Assembly: GCA_028690215.1 (NCBI GenBank) | Contig: JAQVBQ010000004.1 | Coordinates: 1-64,000, forward strand | Reading direction: 5' to 3' | Source: Bacteroidales bacterium | Lineage (GTDB): Bacteria > Bacteroidota > Bacteroidia > Bacteroidales > UBA932 | Length of the DNA: 64,000 nt | In this document: piece by piece, positions 35,916-43,735 of the stretch | Layout: the number at the start of each line of letters is the position of its first letter | Numbering within the stretch: position 1 is the stretch's first letter | Notes under the pieces: generated by a model | The model's input: the letters and a program-made list of their open reading frames with translations, nothing else | Databases searched by the model: none | Told to the model about the DNA's origin: nothing | Made by a program: the position numbers and the translations under genes

Positions 35916-37031
35916 ATGAAAGTTGAAATTCGTGAGGCAGTAACCGATGCTCAAATCAGGGCTTTCGTCCGTTTTCCTCATAATCTGTACAAGAATTGCA
36001 AGCAATATGTTCCTGTTTTTGACAATGGGGAGATTCACTCTTTGACTAAGAGTCCCTCACTGGAATATTGCCAGATTAAACTATGGCTTGCCTATTCTGA
36101 AAGAAACGAGATTATAGGCCGTATTGCCGGGATTTACAATCCAAAGGCAAATGAGTATCAGTCTAACAAAAGGGTGAGATTCGGGTGGTTTGATTTTATA
36201 AATAATTTTGAGGTAGCATCATCACTTCTCTCTATGGTTGAGAAGTGGGGCTTGTCATTGGGTATGACAGAGATACATGGTCCGTTAGGATATAATACCT
36301 GGTATAGACAAGGGATATTGATCGAGGGGTTTGAGAACACACCACCTTCAAATTGTCTCTATAACTATCCATACTACGATGAGATGCTTGAGCGTCTTGG
36401 ATATGGTAAACAACTTGACTGGATACAGATAAAACTTGAAGCGAATGTAGGAGTTCCGGATAAACTCCGGAGGATAAACGAAATGCTTCTGGAAAAGCAT
36501 AAACTTAGAATTGTGGATGTAGAGAAGTTTAAAAAGAACAAAAAGATGCTCTTTGACTTCTTCGAAAGCTATAATACAAGTTTCAGAAATATACCGAATT
36601 TTGTTCCTCTAAACAGCGCTGAAATTGATGAGATTGGTAAGGAGTATATGTCTTTGTTGAAGGATGAGCTGACATGTCTGATTCTTGACGAAAATGACAA
36701 AATAGCTGCATTTGCGGTATGTTTCCCAAGCTTGTCGGAAGCCATGAAGAAAGCAAAAGGCAAGATGTTTCCATTCGGATGGTACCACATTCTGAAGAGT
36801 TTCAAAAAGTATGACAGTATAGACCTTATGATAATGGGTGCCGCAAAAGAGTGGCAAAACACAGGCATATCATCAGTTTTGCATACTTACCTTGCAACTC
36901 GTTTCAAGGACCTTGACATTAAATATGCTATCACAAATCCTCAGGCAGAAGAAAATACTGTGTTTAAGGTATGGGAAAGGTATCATTACACACCTTACAT
37001 GAAGAGAAGGTGTTATATTAAAAATCTTTAA
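35916..37031 (+). CDS. GNAT-fold N-acetyltransferase-like protein
   Basis: This 371-residue protein resembles the large GNAT-like proteins of Bacteroidota. Supporting stretches are GPLGYNTWYRQGILIEGFE in the first half and EWQNTGISSVLHTYL near the acetyl-CoA loop. They are followed by AITNPQAEENTVFKVWERY and KRRCYI at the end. The substrate is unknown. It sits five bases before the first DRTGG gene and shares a promoter with it, so it may belong to the same unit as the hydrogenase-associated genes, although its function could be unrelated. Confidence 0.7.
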   Translation: MKVEIREAVTDAQIRAFVRFPHNLYKNCKQYVPVFDNGEIHSLTKSPSLEYCQIKLWLAYSERNEIIGRIAGIYNPKANEYQSNKRVRFGWFDFINNFEVASSLLSMVEKWGLSLGMTEIHGPLGYNTWYRQGILIEGFENTPPSNCLYNYPYYDEMLERLGYGKQLDWIQIKLEANVGVPDKLRRINEMLLEKHKLRIVDVEKFKKNKKMLFDFFESYNTSFRNIPNFVPLNSAEIDEIGKEYMSLLKDELTCLILDENDKIAAFAVCFPSLSEAMKKAKGKMFPFGWYHILKSFKKYDSIDLMIMGAAKEWQNTGISSVLHTYLATRFKDLDIKYAITNPQAEENTVFKVWERYHYTPYMKRRCYIKNL

Positions 37032-37036
37032 CAGAC

Positions 37037-37381
37037 ATGAAAGTCTCTGAAATATGTTCACTTATAGACGGGGTTGTCGTGATAGGAGAGTCGCGGCTGG
37101 AAGATGAAGTGGAGTATGCTTTTGCTTCTGATCTTATGAGTGATGTGCTTACAGTTAAAATCCAGAATTTTATTTTGTTGACAGGACTTTGCAACATACA
37201 GTCTGTAAGGACTGCAGAGATGTCTGACGTACCATATATGATAGTGTGCCGCAACAAGCAGGTAACACCCGATATGTTGGAGATAGCAGAAGAGAGCAAT
37301 ATAGTGATTATCTGCACACAGTATTCATTGTTCCGTTGTGCAGGAGTCTTGTATTCAAATGGATTAAAACCGGTTTATTAA
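37037..37381 (+). CDS. DRTGG-domain protein (first of two)
   Basis: The 114-residue protein consists of a single DRTGG domain, beginning MKVSEICSLIDGVVVIG and including AFASDLMSDVLTV and IIICTQYSLFRCAGVLY. DRTGG domains occur beside CBS domains and phosphotransacetylases and are thought to bind small ligands; their exact role is unknown. Stand-alone DRTGG genes are known beside [FeFe]-hydrogenase genes in anaerobes. The stop is one base before the following ATPase gene. Confidence 0.82.
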   Translation: MKVSEICSLIDGVVVIGESRLEDEVEYAFASDLMSDVLTVKIQNFILLTGLCNIQSVRTAEMSDVPYMIVCRNKQVTPDMLEIAEESNIVIICTQYSLFRCAGVLYSNGLKPVY

Positions 37382-37382
37382 T

Positions 37383-37796
37383 ATGCACTTGGAATTCAAT
37401 GTTGAAGGCGGTGATTTCTCTAACGCAGGAAGTGCCTCATCGCAAATCAAGAGGGTGCTGAAGCAACTCAATATCGATCCATCTGTGATAAAAAGGGTCG
37501 TGGTTGCTTTGTATGAGGCAGAGGTCAACATTGTGGCGCATGCATACAGGGGTAGGATTGATGCAGAGATAAGCAGTTCCGGTATAGTGTTGAAACTAGA
37601 GGATGAGGGGCCGGGAATTCCGGATGTTGAGAAGGCTATGACAAAGGGTTTCTCCACGGCTTCGAAAGAGGTAAGAGAGATGGGCTTCGGAGCCGGGATG
37701 GGTTTGCCGAACATAAGTGACAACTCGGATGTATTTACAATAGATACCATAGTAGGTAAGGGAACCTCCTTGAATATAGAGATAAAGTTCAGATGA
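37383..37796 (+). CDS. Anti-sigma-factor-like ATP-binding protein (HATPase_c)
   Basis: This 137-residue protein is a stand-alone GHKL ATPase domain: N box EAEVNIVAHAYRG, G1 box EDEGPGIPD, and G2 box GFGAGMGLPNI. This is the layout of RsbW/SpoIIAB-type serine kinases. No dimerisation domain, receiver or membrane segment is present. It overlaps the next gene, the hydrogenase-like Fe-S protein, by four bases, so the two are made together. A role as kinase or switch for a partner protein is inferred. Confidence 0.85.
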   Translation: MHLEFNVEGGDFSNAGSASSQIKRVLKQLNIDPSVIKRVVVALYEAEVNIVAHAYRGRIDAEISSSGIVLKLEDEGPGIPDVEKAMTKGFSTASKEVREMGFGAGMGLPNISDNSDVFTIDTIVGKGTSLNIEIKFR

Positions 37797-39133
37797 AACT
37801 GGAGCAGACTACATACAACAGAGCACTTGAAATAGTCAACGATATATGCATCGGTTGCTCTCATTGTATGAAGGTTTGTCCGACAGAGGCTCTGAGAGTA
37901 TTGGAGGGAAAGGCAAAGATTCATGTCGATTGGTGTATAGACTGCGGAGAGTGTTACAGAGAGTGTCCTACTCGTGCAATAAGGGTTATGGATGATGACT
38001 TCCGTCAGATATTCAATTATAAGAACCGGGTATTGCTAGTTCCTTCTGTATTCTATGCGCAGTTCAATGATAATATAACCAAGAAGCAGATTAACGATAT
38101 AATAGGGGAGCTCGGTTTTACTGAGATTTGTGCTGTTGAGCAGAGTATAGATTCTCTGATAGATGAGGAGAATGAATATGTCAGAAATGCAGTGAAACCG
38201 GTGATATCATCTTTTTGTCCGGCAGTGGTAAGACTTGTACAGGTTAGATTCCCATCTCTAGTAGAGAATATAATGAGATTGCTCCCGCCAATAGAGATAA
38301 CTGCCCAGTATTATAAACGAAAATATTCCGAAAAAGGTATTCCTGAAAGTGAACTTGGCATTTTCTATCTTACTCCGTGTATAGGTAAAATTGCAGCTGT
38401 AAAGTCTCCAGTAGGAGGGTACACATCTCCGATTCATGGCGTTATTAATATGGATTATTTTTATAACAAGGTCTATCTTGCTTATAAACAACGGATGCCG
38501 ATTACAAAGGAGGTGCTTGTCAATAGTGCAATATCATCTAAAGGTGTTTTGTTTCCAACAACCGGAGGTGAAGCAACTCATATTGAGGGGAAGACTCTTT
38601 CAATAGACGGGATGAAAAATGTTATAGACTTCCTTGAGATGCTTGAAAATGAGGAAGTTAGTGGAGTTGATTTTCTCGAACTAAGAGCTTGTGACGAATC
38701 TTGTGCGGGAGGTATTCTTTCTCACAGAAATCGTTTTCTGATAGCTGAGAGTATGAGGAAATACGCATCTACTTTAGGAAAAACACATGCACTCGTCGAT
38801 GATTACAAAAAACACTGTTCTGCCGTGATACACATGGAAAAGGTTGAGCCGCGATCAATGGTAAAATATGACAGGGATCTTGATATGGCAATCATTAAGA
38901 TGGAGAAAGCGAGAGAACTAAGAAAACTTTTTCCAGGCATTGACTGCGGAGCATGCGGGGCACCTAGTTGTGAGGCTTTGGCCGAGGATGTTGTGAAGCA
39001 ACAGGCTGATATTAATGACTGTATATTCCTGAGAACTCTATATGAAAAGAGGGGAGAACTCTCTCTTGAAGAGGCTGTTAAGATTATGGAGAGTATTTGG
39101 GGAAAAGATCGTTTTGTAAAAAGAAATAATTAA
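37793..39133 (+). CDS. [FeFe]-hydrogenase-like Fe-S protein (putative sensory hydrogenase)
   Basis: This 446-residue protein has two N-terminal [4Fe-4S] motifs (Cys19/22/25/29 and Cys48/51/54/58). A hydrogenase large-subunit-like domain (about 80-340) follows, then a C-terminal Fe-S domain with Cys385, 388, 393 and 410 (GIDCGACGAPSCEAL). The three H-cluster peptides are altered: SSFCPAVV (Cys142), YLTPCIGK (Cys196) and ELRACDESCAGG (Cys300, Cys304). The four ligand cysteines of the [4Fe-4S] part of the H-cluster are kept, while the first Cys of TSCCP, used for proton transfer, is replaced by Phe. This suggests a sensor rather than an efficient enzyme. No PAS domain is present. It is embedded between the ATPase and DRTGG genes. 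Confidence 0.82.
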   Translation: MKLEQTTYNRALEIVNDICIGCSHCMKVCPTEALRVLEGKAKIHVDWCIDCGECYRECPTRAIRVMDDDFRQIFNYKNRVLLVPSVFYAQFNDNITKKQINDIIGELGFTEICAVEQSIDSLIDEENEYVRNAVKPVISSFCPAVVRLVQVRFPSLVENIMRLLPPIEITAQYYKRKYSEKGIPESELGIFYLTPCIGKIAAVKSPVGGYTSPIHGVINMDYFYNKVYLAYKQRMPITKEVLVNSAISSKGVLFPTTGGEATHIEGKTLSIDGMKNVIDFLEMLENEEVSGVDFLELRACDESCAGGILSHRNRFLIAESMRKYASTLGKTHALVDDYKKHCSAVIHMEKVEPRSMVKYDRDLDMAIIKMEKARELRKLFPGIDCGACGAPSCEALAEDVVKQQADINDCIFLRTLYEKRGELSLEEAVKIMESIWGKDRFVKRNN

Positions 39134-39142
39134 TTACCCGAT

Positions 39143-39475
39143 ATGATAGTAAAAGATGTAATTGAAAAGTTAAATCTGGAAATCTTCTCTGCCCCGGAGG
39201 GTGTTGACAGGGTTGTCAAGGGAGGATACACCTCAGACCTGCTTTCAGATGTAATGGGCCACGCAAAGGAGGGACAAATCTGGATTACCCTTCAGACTCA
39301 CAAGAACATAATGGCAGTAGCCACGCTGAAAGATCTTGCAGCAATAGTTCTCGTTAAAGGTTTTAAGCCTGAGGCCGATACAATTGAGGCATCATTGTCG
39401 GAAGGAATTCCTATATTGGGTAGTAATCTGGAGGCATTTGAACTCTCCGGAGAACTGTTCAATATACTCAAATGA
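39143..39475 (+). CDS. DRTGG-domain protein (second of two)
   Basis: The 110-residue protein is a single DRTGG domain with GYTSDLLSDVMGHAKEG and WITLQTHKNIMAVA. It is clearly related to the DRTGG protein at 37037 (same SDL-SDV core) but diverged. It overlaps the following PHP gene by four bases. Ligand and role are unknown; the duplication around the sensor hydrogenase gene suggests a pair of related ligand-binding subunits. Confidence 0.82.
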   Translation: MIVKDVIEKLNLEIFSAPEGVDRVVKGGYTSDLLSDVMGHAKEGQIWITLQTHKNIMAVATLKDLAAIVLVKGFKPEADTIEASLSEGIPILGSNLEAFELSGELFNILK

Positions 39476-40191
39476 TAAGGGCAGACCTTCACATCCATAC
39501 GATTCTCTCCCCATGCGGAGACATTGAGATGACCCCCTCTTTTATTGTAAAAAAAGCAAAAGAGAAGGGGCTCGATCTTATTGCTGTCACAGACCACAAC
39601 TCAACAAAACAGTGTGAAGAGGTGGTAAGGATAGGTAAACGGGAAGGGGTGGAGGTTTTGTGTGGGGCTGAAATAACTACAAAAGAGGAGGTTCATGTTA
39701 TTGCTCTGGTTGATTACTCTGTGAGGAATCTCTTACAGGAGTGGATAGAGAGCTATCTTCCGAATATACCGAACAATGAGGAGTATTTTGGATATCAATT
39801 AGTAGTTAATGAGATGGAGGAGGTTTTATATCAAGAACCAACTCTTCTCATTAGTGCGCTAAACAGGTCAATAGACCAGACAGAGGAGTTCATTCATTCA
39901 ATAGGGGGGCTTTTTATACCGGCACATATAGATAAACCTCAGAACTCCCTGATAAGTCAGCTTGGCTTTGTGCCTCCCGGTTTAAAGGCTGATGCCCTTG
40001 AGCTCTCTCCAAGAGCGGATCTGCAGGCGTTGATCAGTTCGTGCAGCTGGTTAAAGGATTATTGTTTCCTGCACTCCTCAGATGCCCATTATCCCTCTGA
40101 TTTCGGAGATATTTTTACATTTTTTGATATAGATAAACCCAATTTCGAGTCCCTTAAAGGTGCCCTGAAAAATAATAAAGTGTTGTTATGA
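39472..40191 (+). CDS. PHP-domain metal-dependent phosphoesterase
   Basis: The 239-residue protein has the PHP motifs RADLHIHTILSPCGD, AVTDHNSTKQ, LCGAEITT, the later FIPAHIDKP and HSSDAHYPSDFG. These histidines and aspartates form the metal centre. Relatives hydrolyse phosphodiesters or nucleoside phosphates. It overlaps both neighbours by four bases, placing it firmly in the hydrogenase-associated operon. Its substrate could be a signalling nucleotide or phosphoprotein; this is speculation. Confidence 0.85.
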   Translation: MIRADLHIHTILSPCGDIEMTPSFIVKKAKEKGLDLIAVTDHNSTKQCEEVVRIGKREGVEVLCGAEITTKEEVHVIALVDYSVRNLLQEWIESYLPNIPNNEEYFGYQLVVNEMEEVLYQEPTLLISALNRSIDQTEEFIHSIGGLFIPAHIDKPQNSLISQLGFVPPGLKADALELSPRADLQALISSCSWLKDYCFLHSSDAHYPSDFGDIFTFFDIDKPNFESLKGALKNNKVLL

Positions 40192-40733
40192 ATGATTTGG
40201 CTATGCATATACTGGATATAATCCAGAACTCCCTGAGTGCAGGTGCTATCCTTGTAAAGCTGACTGTAGAGGAGGATGTGCTGTCGGACAGGCTCGAGAT
40301 AATAATTGAGGATAATGGTTGTGGTATGGACAAGGAGCAGATAGAGCGACTTACAGATCCTTTCTTTACCTCCAGGACAACAAGAAAAGTAGGGATGGGT
40401 ATTCCTCTCCTTAAACAATCTGCAGAGCAAAGTGCCGGTGGAATAGAGATAAAATCTGAAGTCGGTGTGGGTACCTATGTGAGAGCATGGTTGAAGATGT
40501 CCCATATAGACCGTCCTCCTCTGGGAGATGTTCCTAATGCCTTTATTCTTACTGTGTCGGCTAACCCCGACAAGGATTTTATTCTTCGCTATATAATCGG
40601 TAGGAATGAGTATGTTTTTGATACAATAGAGATCAAGGAGGCACTGGAGGGTACTCCGCTCAATGATGCGTCAGTCATAAGGATTCTGACTGATATGATT
40701 AAAGAGAATATCAAAGATCTGAGAAATGAATAA
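40188..40733 (+). CDS. Stand-alone histidine-kinase-like ATPase domain protein
   Basis: The 181-residue protein has a GHKL ATPase domain at 1-105: N box ILDIIQNSLSAGA, G1 box EDNGCGMDKEQ, F box DPFFTSRTTR and G2 box GMGIPLLKQSAEQ. A 75-residue tail of unknown type follows. The F box makes it more like a histidine kinase catalytic domain than RsbW, but the dimerisation/phosphoacceptor His domain is missing. It overlaps the PHP gene by four bases and the sirtuin gene by eight. Confidence 0.85.
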   Translation: MNDLAMHILDIIQNSLSAGAILVKLTVEEDVLSDRLEIIIEDNGCGMDKEQIERLTDPFFTSRTTRKVGMGIPLLKQSAEQSAGGIEIKSEVGVGTYVRAWLKMSHIDRPPLGDVPNAFILTVSANPDKDFILRYIIGRNEYVFDTIEIKEALEGTPLNDASVIRILTDMIKENIKDLRNE

Positions 40734-41433
40734 AACTCATATTGTTGTGCTTTCGGGGGCAGGAATCAGTGCCGACAGCGGACTTGAGACATTCCGCGAT
40801 GAAGATGGCCTGTGGGCAAAACACAGAGTTGAAGATGTCTGTACACCGGAGGCTCTTATAAGAAACCCGGAGCTTGTACTTGATTTTTATAATAAAAGGA
40901 GACATCAGCTCAAATCTGCAGAACCGAATGAAGGTCATAAAGCTATTGCAAAGCTTGAAAAGTTCTATGATGTAGATGTTATAACACAGAATGTTGATGA
41001 TTTGCATGAGAGGGCCGGGAGTTCCAGAGTGCTCCATCTCCATGGCGAATTGAATAAATGCAGAAGTATGAAAGATCCGTCATACATAGCCGAAATTAAA
41101 GATGACTTGCATGTGGGCGATCTTGCACCGGACGGGGGTCAGTTAAGGCCCCATATAGTTTTTTTCGGAGAATCTGTCCCAATGTTTGAAAAGGCAGGAG
41201 AGATTGCATCAAAAGCTGATATATTAATAGTTGTAGGAACATCCCTGGAGGTCTATCCTGCTGCTTCGCTTATCTATAATATTCCTGACAATATTCCTGT
41301 CTATCTTGTTGACCCATCCCCTGCAAAGGTTAGATTGAGAGGTGTCAGGTATATTTGCGAAAGAGCGGCTTTAGGCTTACCCAAGTTATACGATGAACTT
41401 GTTTCGTATAAAATGATTACAATTTTTAACTAA
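40726..41433 (+). CDS. cobB: Sirtuin, NAD-dependent protein deacylase (CobB/SIRT5-like)
   Basis: The 235-residue protein shows LSGAGISADSGLETFR (NAD binding), TQNVDDLHERAG and the catalytic His106 in LHLHGEL. It also has VVGTSLEVYPAA and a C-terminal Rossmann part. Tyr55 and Arg58 fit the YxxR signature of class III desuccinylase/demalonylase sirtuins. The zinc-binding CxxC pairs are absent: only Cys112 is found in that region. It removes acyl groups from lysines using NAD+. Its position right after the ATPase gene (8-base overlap) and before the hydrogenase genes links an NAD-using enzyme to an NAD(H)-linked hydrogenase. Confidence 0.88.
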   Translation: MNKTHIVVLSGAGISADSGLETFRDEDGLWAKHRVEDVCTPEALIRNPELVLDFYNKRRHQLKSAEPNEGHKAIAKLEKFYDVDVITQNVDDLHERAGSSRVLHLHGELNKCRSMKDPSYIAEIKDDLHVGDLAPDGGQLRPHIVFFGESVPMFEKAGEIASKADILIVVGTSLEVYPAASLIYNIPDNIPVYLVDPSPAKVRLRGVRYICERAALGLPKLYDELVSYKMITIFN

Positions 41434-41520
41434 AAAGTTAAAAATTATTTGTTTTTGATATATTTATTACTAATTTTATACTTTATCACAAACGATTAAC
41501 TATCAAATAACCAATTATTT

Positions 41521-41922
41521 ATGAACAAGATTAAATCAATTGACGATTTGCGCAAGATGAAGCAAGATCTTGAGTCCGGAATGAATATCCGTGAAAAGAG
41601 CAACTCGCCAGAGTCTTTAGTTCAGATACGCGTGGCTATGGCAACATGTGGGATCGCTGCGGGAGCAAGAACTGTCATGAACACTCTTATCGAGAAGATT
41701 GAAAAAGACAAAGTACAGGCAGTAGTAACTCAGGGTGGATGCATGGGATATTGTTATGCAGAACCTACAGTTGAAGTAAGGATTCCCGGAAAGGATCCTG
41801 TTGTTTTTGGCTATGTTGACTCAAAGGTTGCAATTGACATCATTGAGAAGTATATCGGAAAGGGAGAACTCCTTGAAGGTATCATTCCTGTTAATTACCA
41901 GACCATAAACGAAAAAAAATAG
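41521..41922 (+). CDS. hndB: HndB-like thioredoxin-fold [2Fe-2S] ferredoxin subunit
   Basis: The 133-residue protein resembles HndB of the NADP-reducing hydrogenase of Desulfovibrio and the small (2Fe-2S) ferredoxin genes beside hydABC in Thermotoga. It has ATCGIAAGARTVMN (Cys43) and QGGCMGYCYAEPTVEV (Cys74, Cys78). Only three cysteines are at the usual places, so cluster binding may need another ligand or be absent. It precedes hydB by six bases. The 87-base gap before it separates the subunit genes from the signalling genes and may hold a promoter, though I see no clear TAnnTTTG box. Confidence 0.83.
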   Translation: MNKIKSIDDLRKMKQDLESGMNIREKSNSPESLVQIRVAMATCGIAAGARTVMNTLIEKIEKDKVQAVVTQGGCMGYCYAEPTVEVRIPGKDPVVFGYVDSKVAIDIIEKYIGKGELLEGIIPVNYQTINEKK

Positions 41923-41928
41923 AGGGAT

Positions 41929-43722
41929 ATGGCACAGTATAAAATGCATCTTTTAGTTTGCGGCGGAACAGGTTGCCGGGCATCACAAAGTGAGAAGATT
42001 GCCGTTAATCTTAAAGAGGAGATAAAAAATCTCGGTCTAGAGAATGAGGCACAAGTTGTCATAACCGGTTGTTTTGGTTTTTGTGAAAAGGGCCCAATAG
42101 TTAAAATCGTTCCTGATAACACTTTTTATACTCAGGTAAAACCGGAGGATTGCAAGGAGATTATCAGTGAGCACGTACTTAAGGGAAGAAAGGTAACAAG
42201 ATTGCTGTATGAAGATCCATCAACAAAAGAGCACATTTCAGACTCTAAGCACATGGGCTTCTATCAGAAACAGATCCGTATTGCTCTCAGAAATTGTGGA
42301 TTTATCAATCCTGAAAATATTGACGAGTATATTGCACGTGACGGATATGCTGCACTGGGCAAGGTTCTGACAGAGATGACTCCTCAGCAGGTTATTGACT
42401 TAATCAAGAAGTCAGGCCTCAGAGGAAGGGGCGGCGGAGGATTCCCTACTGGTCTCAAGTGGGAGATAGCAGCAGGTAATAAGGCTGATCAGAAATATGT
42501 AGTCTGCAATGCCGATGAGGGAGACCCGGGAGCATTTATGGACCGTTCGATACTTGAGGGTGACCCTAACTCTATTATTGAGGCAATGGCAATCTGCGGT
42601 TATTGTATCGGTGCAACTAAGGGTATCGTCTATATCCGTGCAGAGTATCCTCTTGCGATAGAACGTTTGAAAATAGCAGCCAGACAGTGTCGTGAATATG
42701 GCCTTCTGGGGAAAGATATTCTTGGTTCAGGATTCGATTTTGACCTCGAGCTAAGATACGGAGCCGGAGCTTTCGTATGCGGTGAGGAGACAGCTTTAAT
42801 CCACTCGATGGAGGGACTCAGAGGTGAACCAACCGTAAAACCACCATTCCCTGCTCAAAGCGGTTATCTGGGAAAACCAACCAATGTAAATAACGTTGAG
42901 ACTTTTGCAAATATTCCTGCCATAATTCTAAAAGGTGCAGAATGGTTTTCAAGCATTGGCTCTGAGAAGTCAAAGGGTACCAAAGTGTTTGCACTTGCAG
43001 GAAAAATCAATAACGTAGGCCTTATCGAGGTTCCTATGGGAACAACTTTGAGAGAGGTTATTTTTGAAATCGGCGGTGGAATAAAAGATGGCAAGAAGTT
43101 TAAAGCTGTCCAGACAGGAGGTCCTTCAGGCGGATGTCTGACTGAAAAACATCTTGACACACCTATTGATTTTGATAACTTGATTGCTGCAGGCTCTATG
43201 ATGGGTTCCGGCGGTATGATTGTTATGGACGAAGATGACTGTATGGTATCAGTTGCTAAATTCTATCTTGAGTTTACAGTAGACGAGTCATGCGGAAAAT
43301 GTGCCCCATGCCGTGTAGGTAACAAGAGGTTGCATGAAATGCTTGAGAAGATATGCAGTGGTAAGGGAACAATCGAAGATGTCGAATATCTCAAAAACCT
43401 CGGTGCTGTTATCAAAGATACAGCTCTCTGCGGTCTCGGGCAGACATCTCCAAACCCTGTTCTCTCTACTATTCAGCATTTCTACGATGAGTATAAGGCT
43501 CACGTTACTGAGAGAATATGTCCTGCCGGTCAGTGTAAGGCACTGAAACTTTATACTATTCTCACTGATAAGTGTACAGGTTGTACAGCATGTTCAAGAT
43601 CATGCCCTGTAGGAGCGATTTCTGGAGAGAAGCGCCAACCTCATGTAATTGATGCTGATAAGTGTATCCGTTGCGGTGCATGCTACGATAAGTGTAAGTT
43701 TACTGCAATTCATGTTCAATAA
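41929..43722 (+). CDS. hydB: HydB/HndC, NuoF-like flavin subunit of the bifurcating hydrogenase
   Basis: The 597-residue protein has an N-terminal [2Fe-2S] thioredoxin-like domain (Cys11, 16, 48, 52). Next is the NuoF core with GLRGRGGGGFPTGLKW, NADEGDPGAFMD and GAGAFVCGEETALI, which bind NAD and FMN. The [4Fe-4S] N3-type site follows (CGKCAPC with Cys455, 458, 461 and Cys501). It ends with a two-cluster ferredoxin tail (Cys549/552/555/559 and 579/582/585/589). This full set is typical of HydB, the subunit that handles NAD(H) and, in characterised trimeric enzymes, the electron-bifurcation site. The pyridine nucleotide used cannot be told from sequence. Length is normal. Confidence 0.94.
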   Translation: MAQYKMHLLVCGGTGCRASQSEKIAVNLKEEIKNLGLENEAQVVITGCFGFCEKGPIVKIVPDNTFYTQVKPEDCKEIISEHVLKGRKVTRLLYEDPSTKEHISDSKHMGFYQKQIRIALRNCGFINPENIDEYIARDGYAALGKVLTEMTPQQVIDLIKKSGLRGRGGGGFPTGLKWEIAAGNKADQKYVVCNADEGDPGAFMDRSILEGDPNSIIEAMAICGYCIGATKGIVYIRAEYPLAIERLKIAARQCREYGLLGKDILGSGFDFDLELRYGAGAFVCGEETALIHSMEGLRGEPTVKPPFPAQSGYLGKPTNVNNVETFANIPAIILKGAEWFSSIGSEKSKGTKVFALAGKINNVGLIEVPMGTTLREVIFEIGGGIKDGKKFKAVQTGGPSGGCLTEKHLDTPIDFDNLIAAGSMMGSGGMIVMDEDDCMVSVAKFYLEFTVDESCGKCAPCRVGNKRLHEMLEKICSGKGTIEDVEYLKNLGAVIKDTALCGLGQTSPNPVLSTIQHFYDEYKAHVTERICPAGQCKALKLYTILTDKCTGCTACSRSCPVGAISGEKRQPHVIDADKCIRCGACYDKCKFTAIHVQ

Positions 43723-43735
43723 TGTATTCTCTGTT

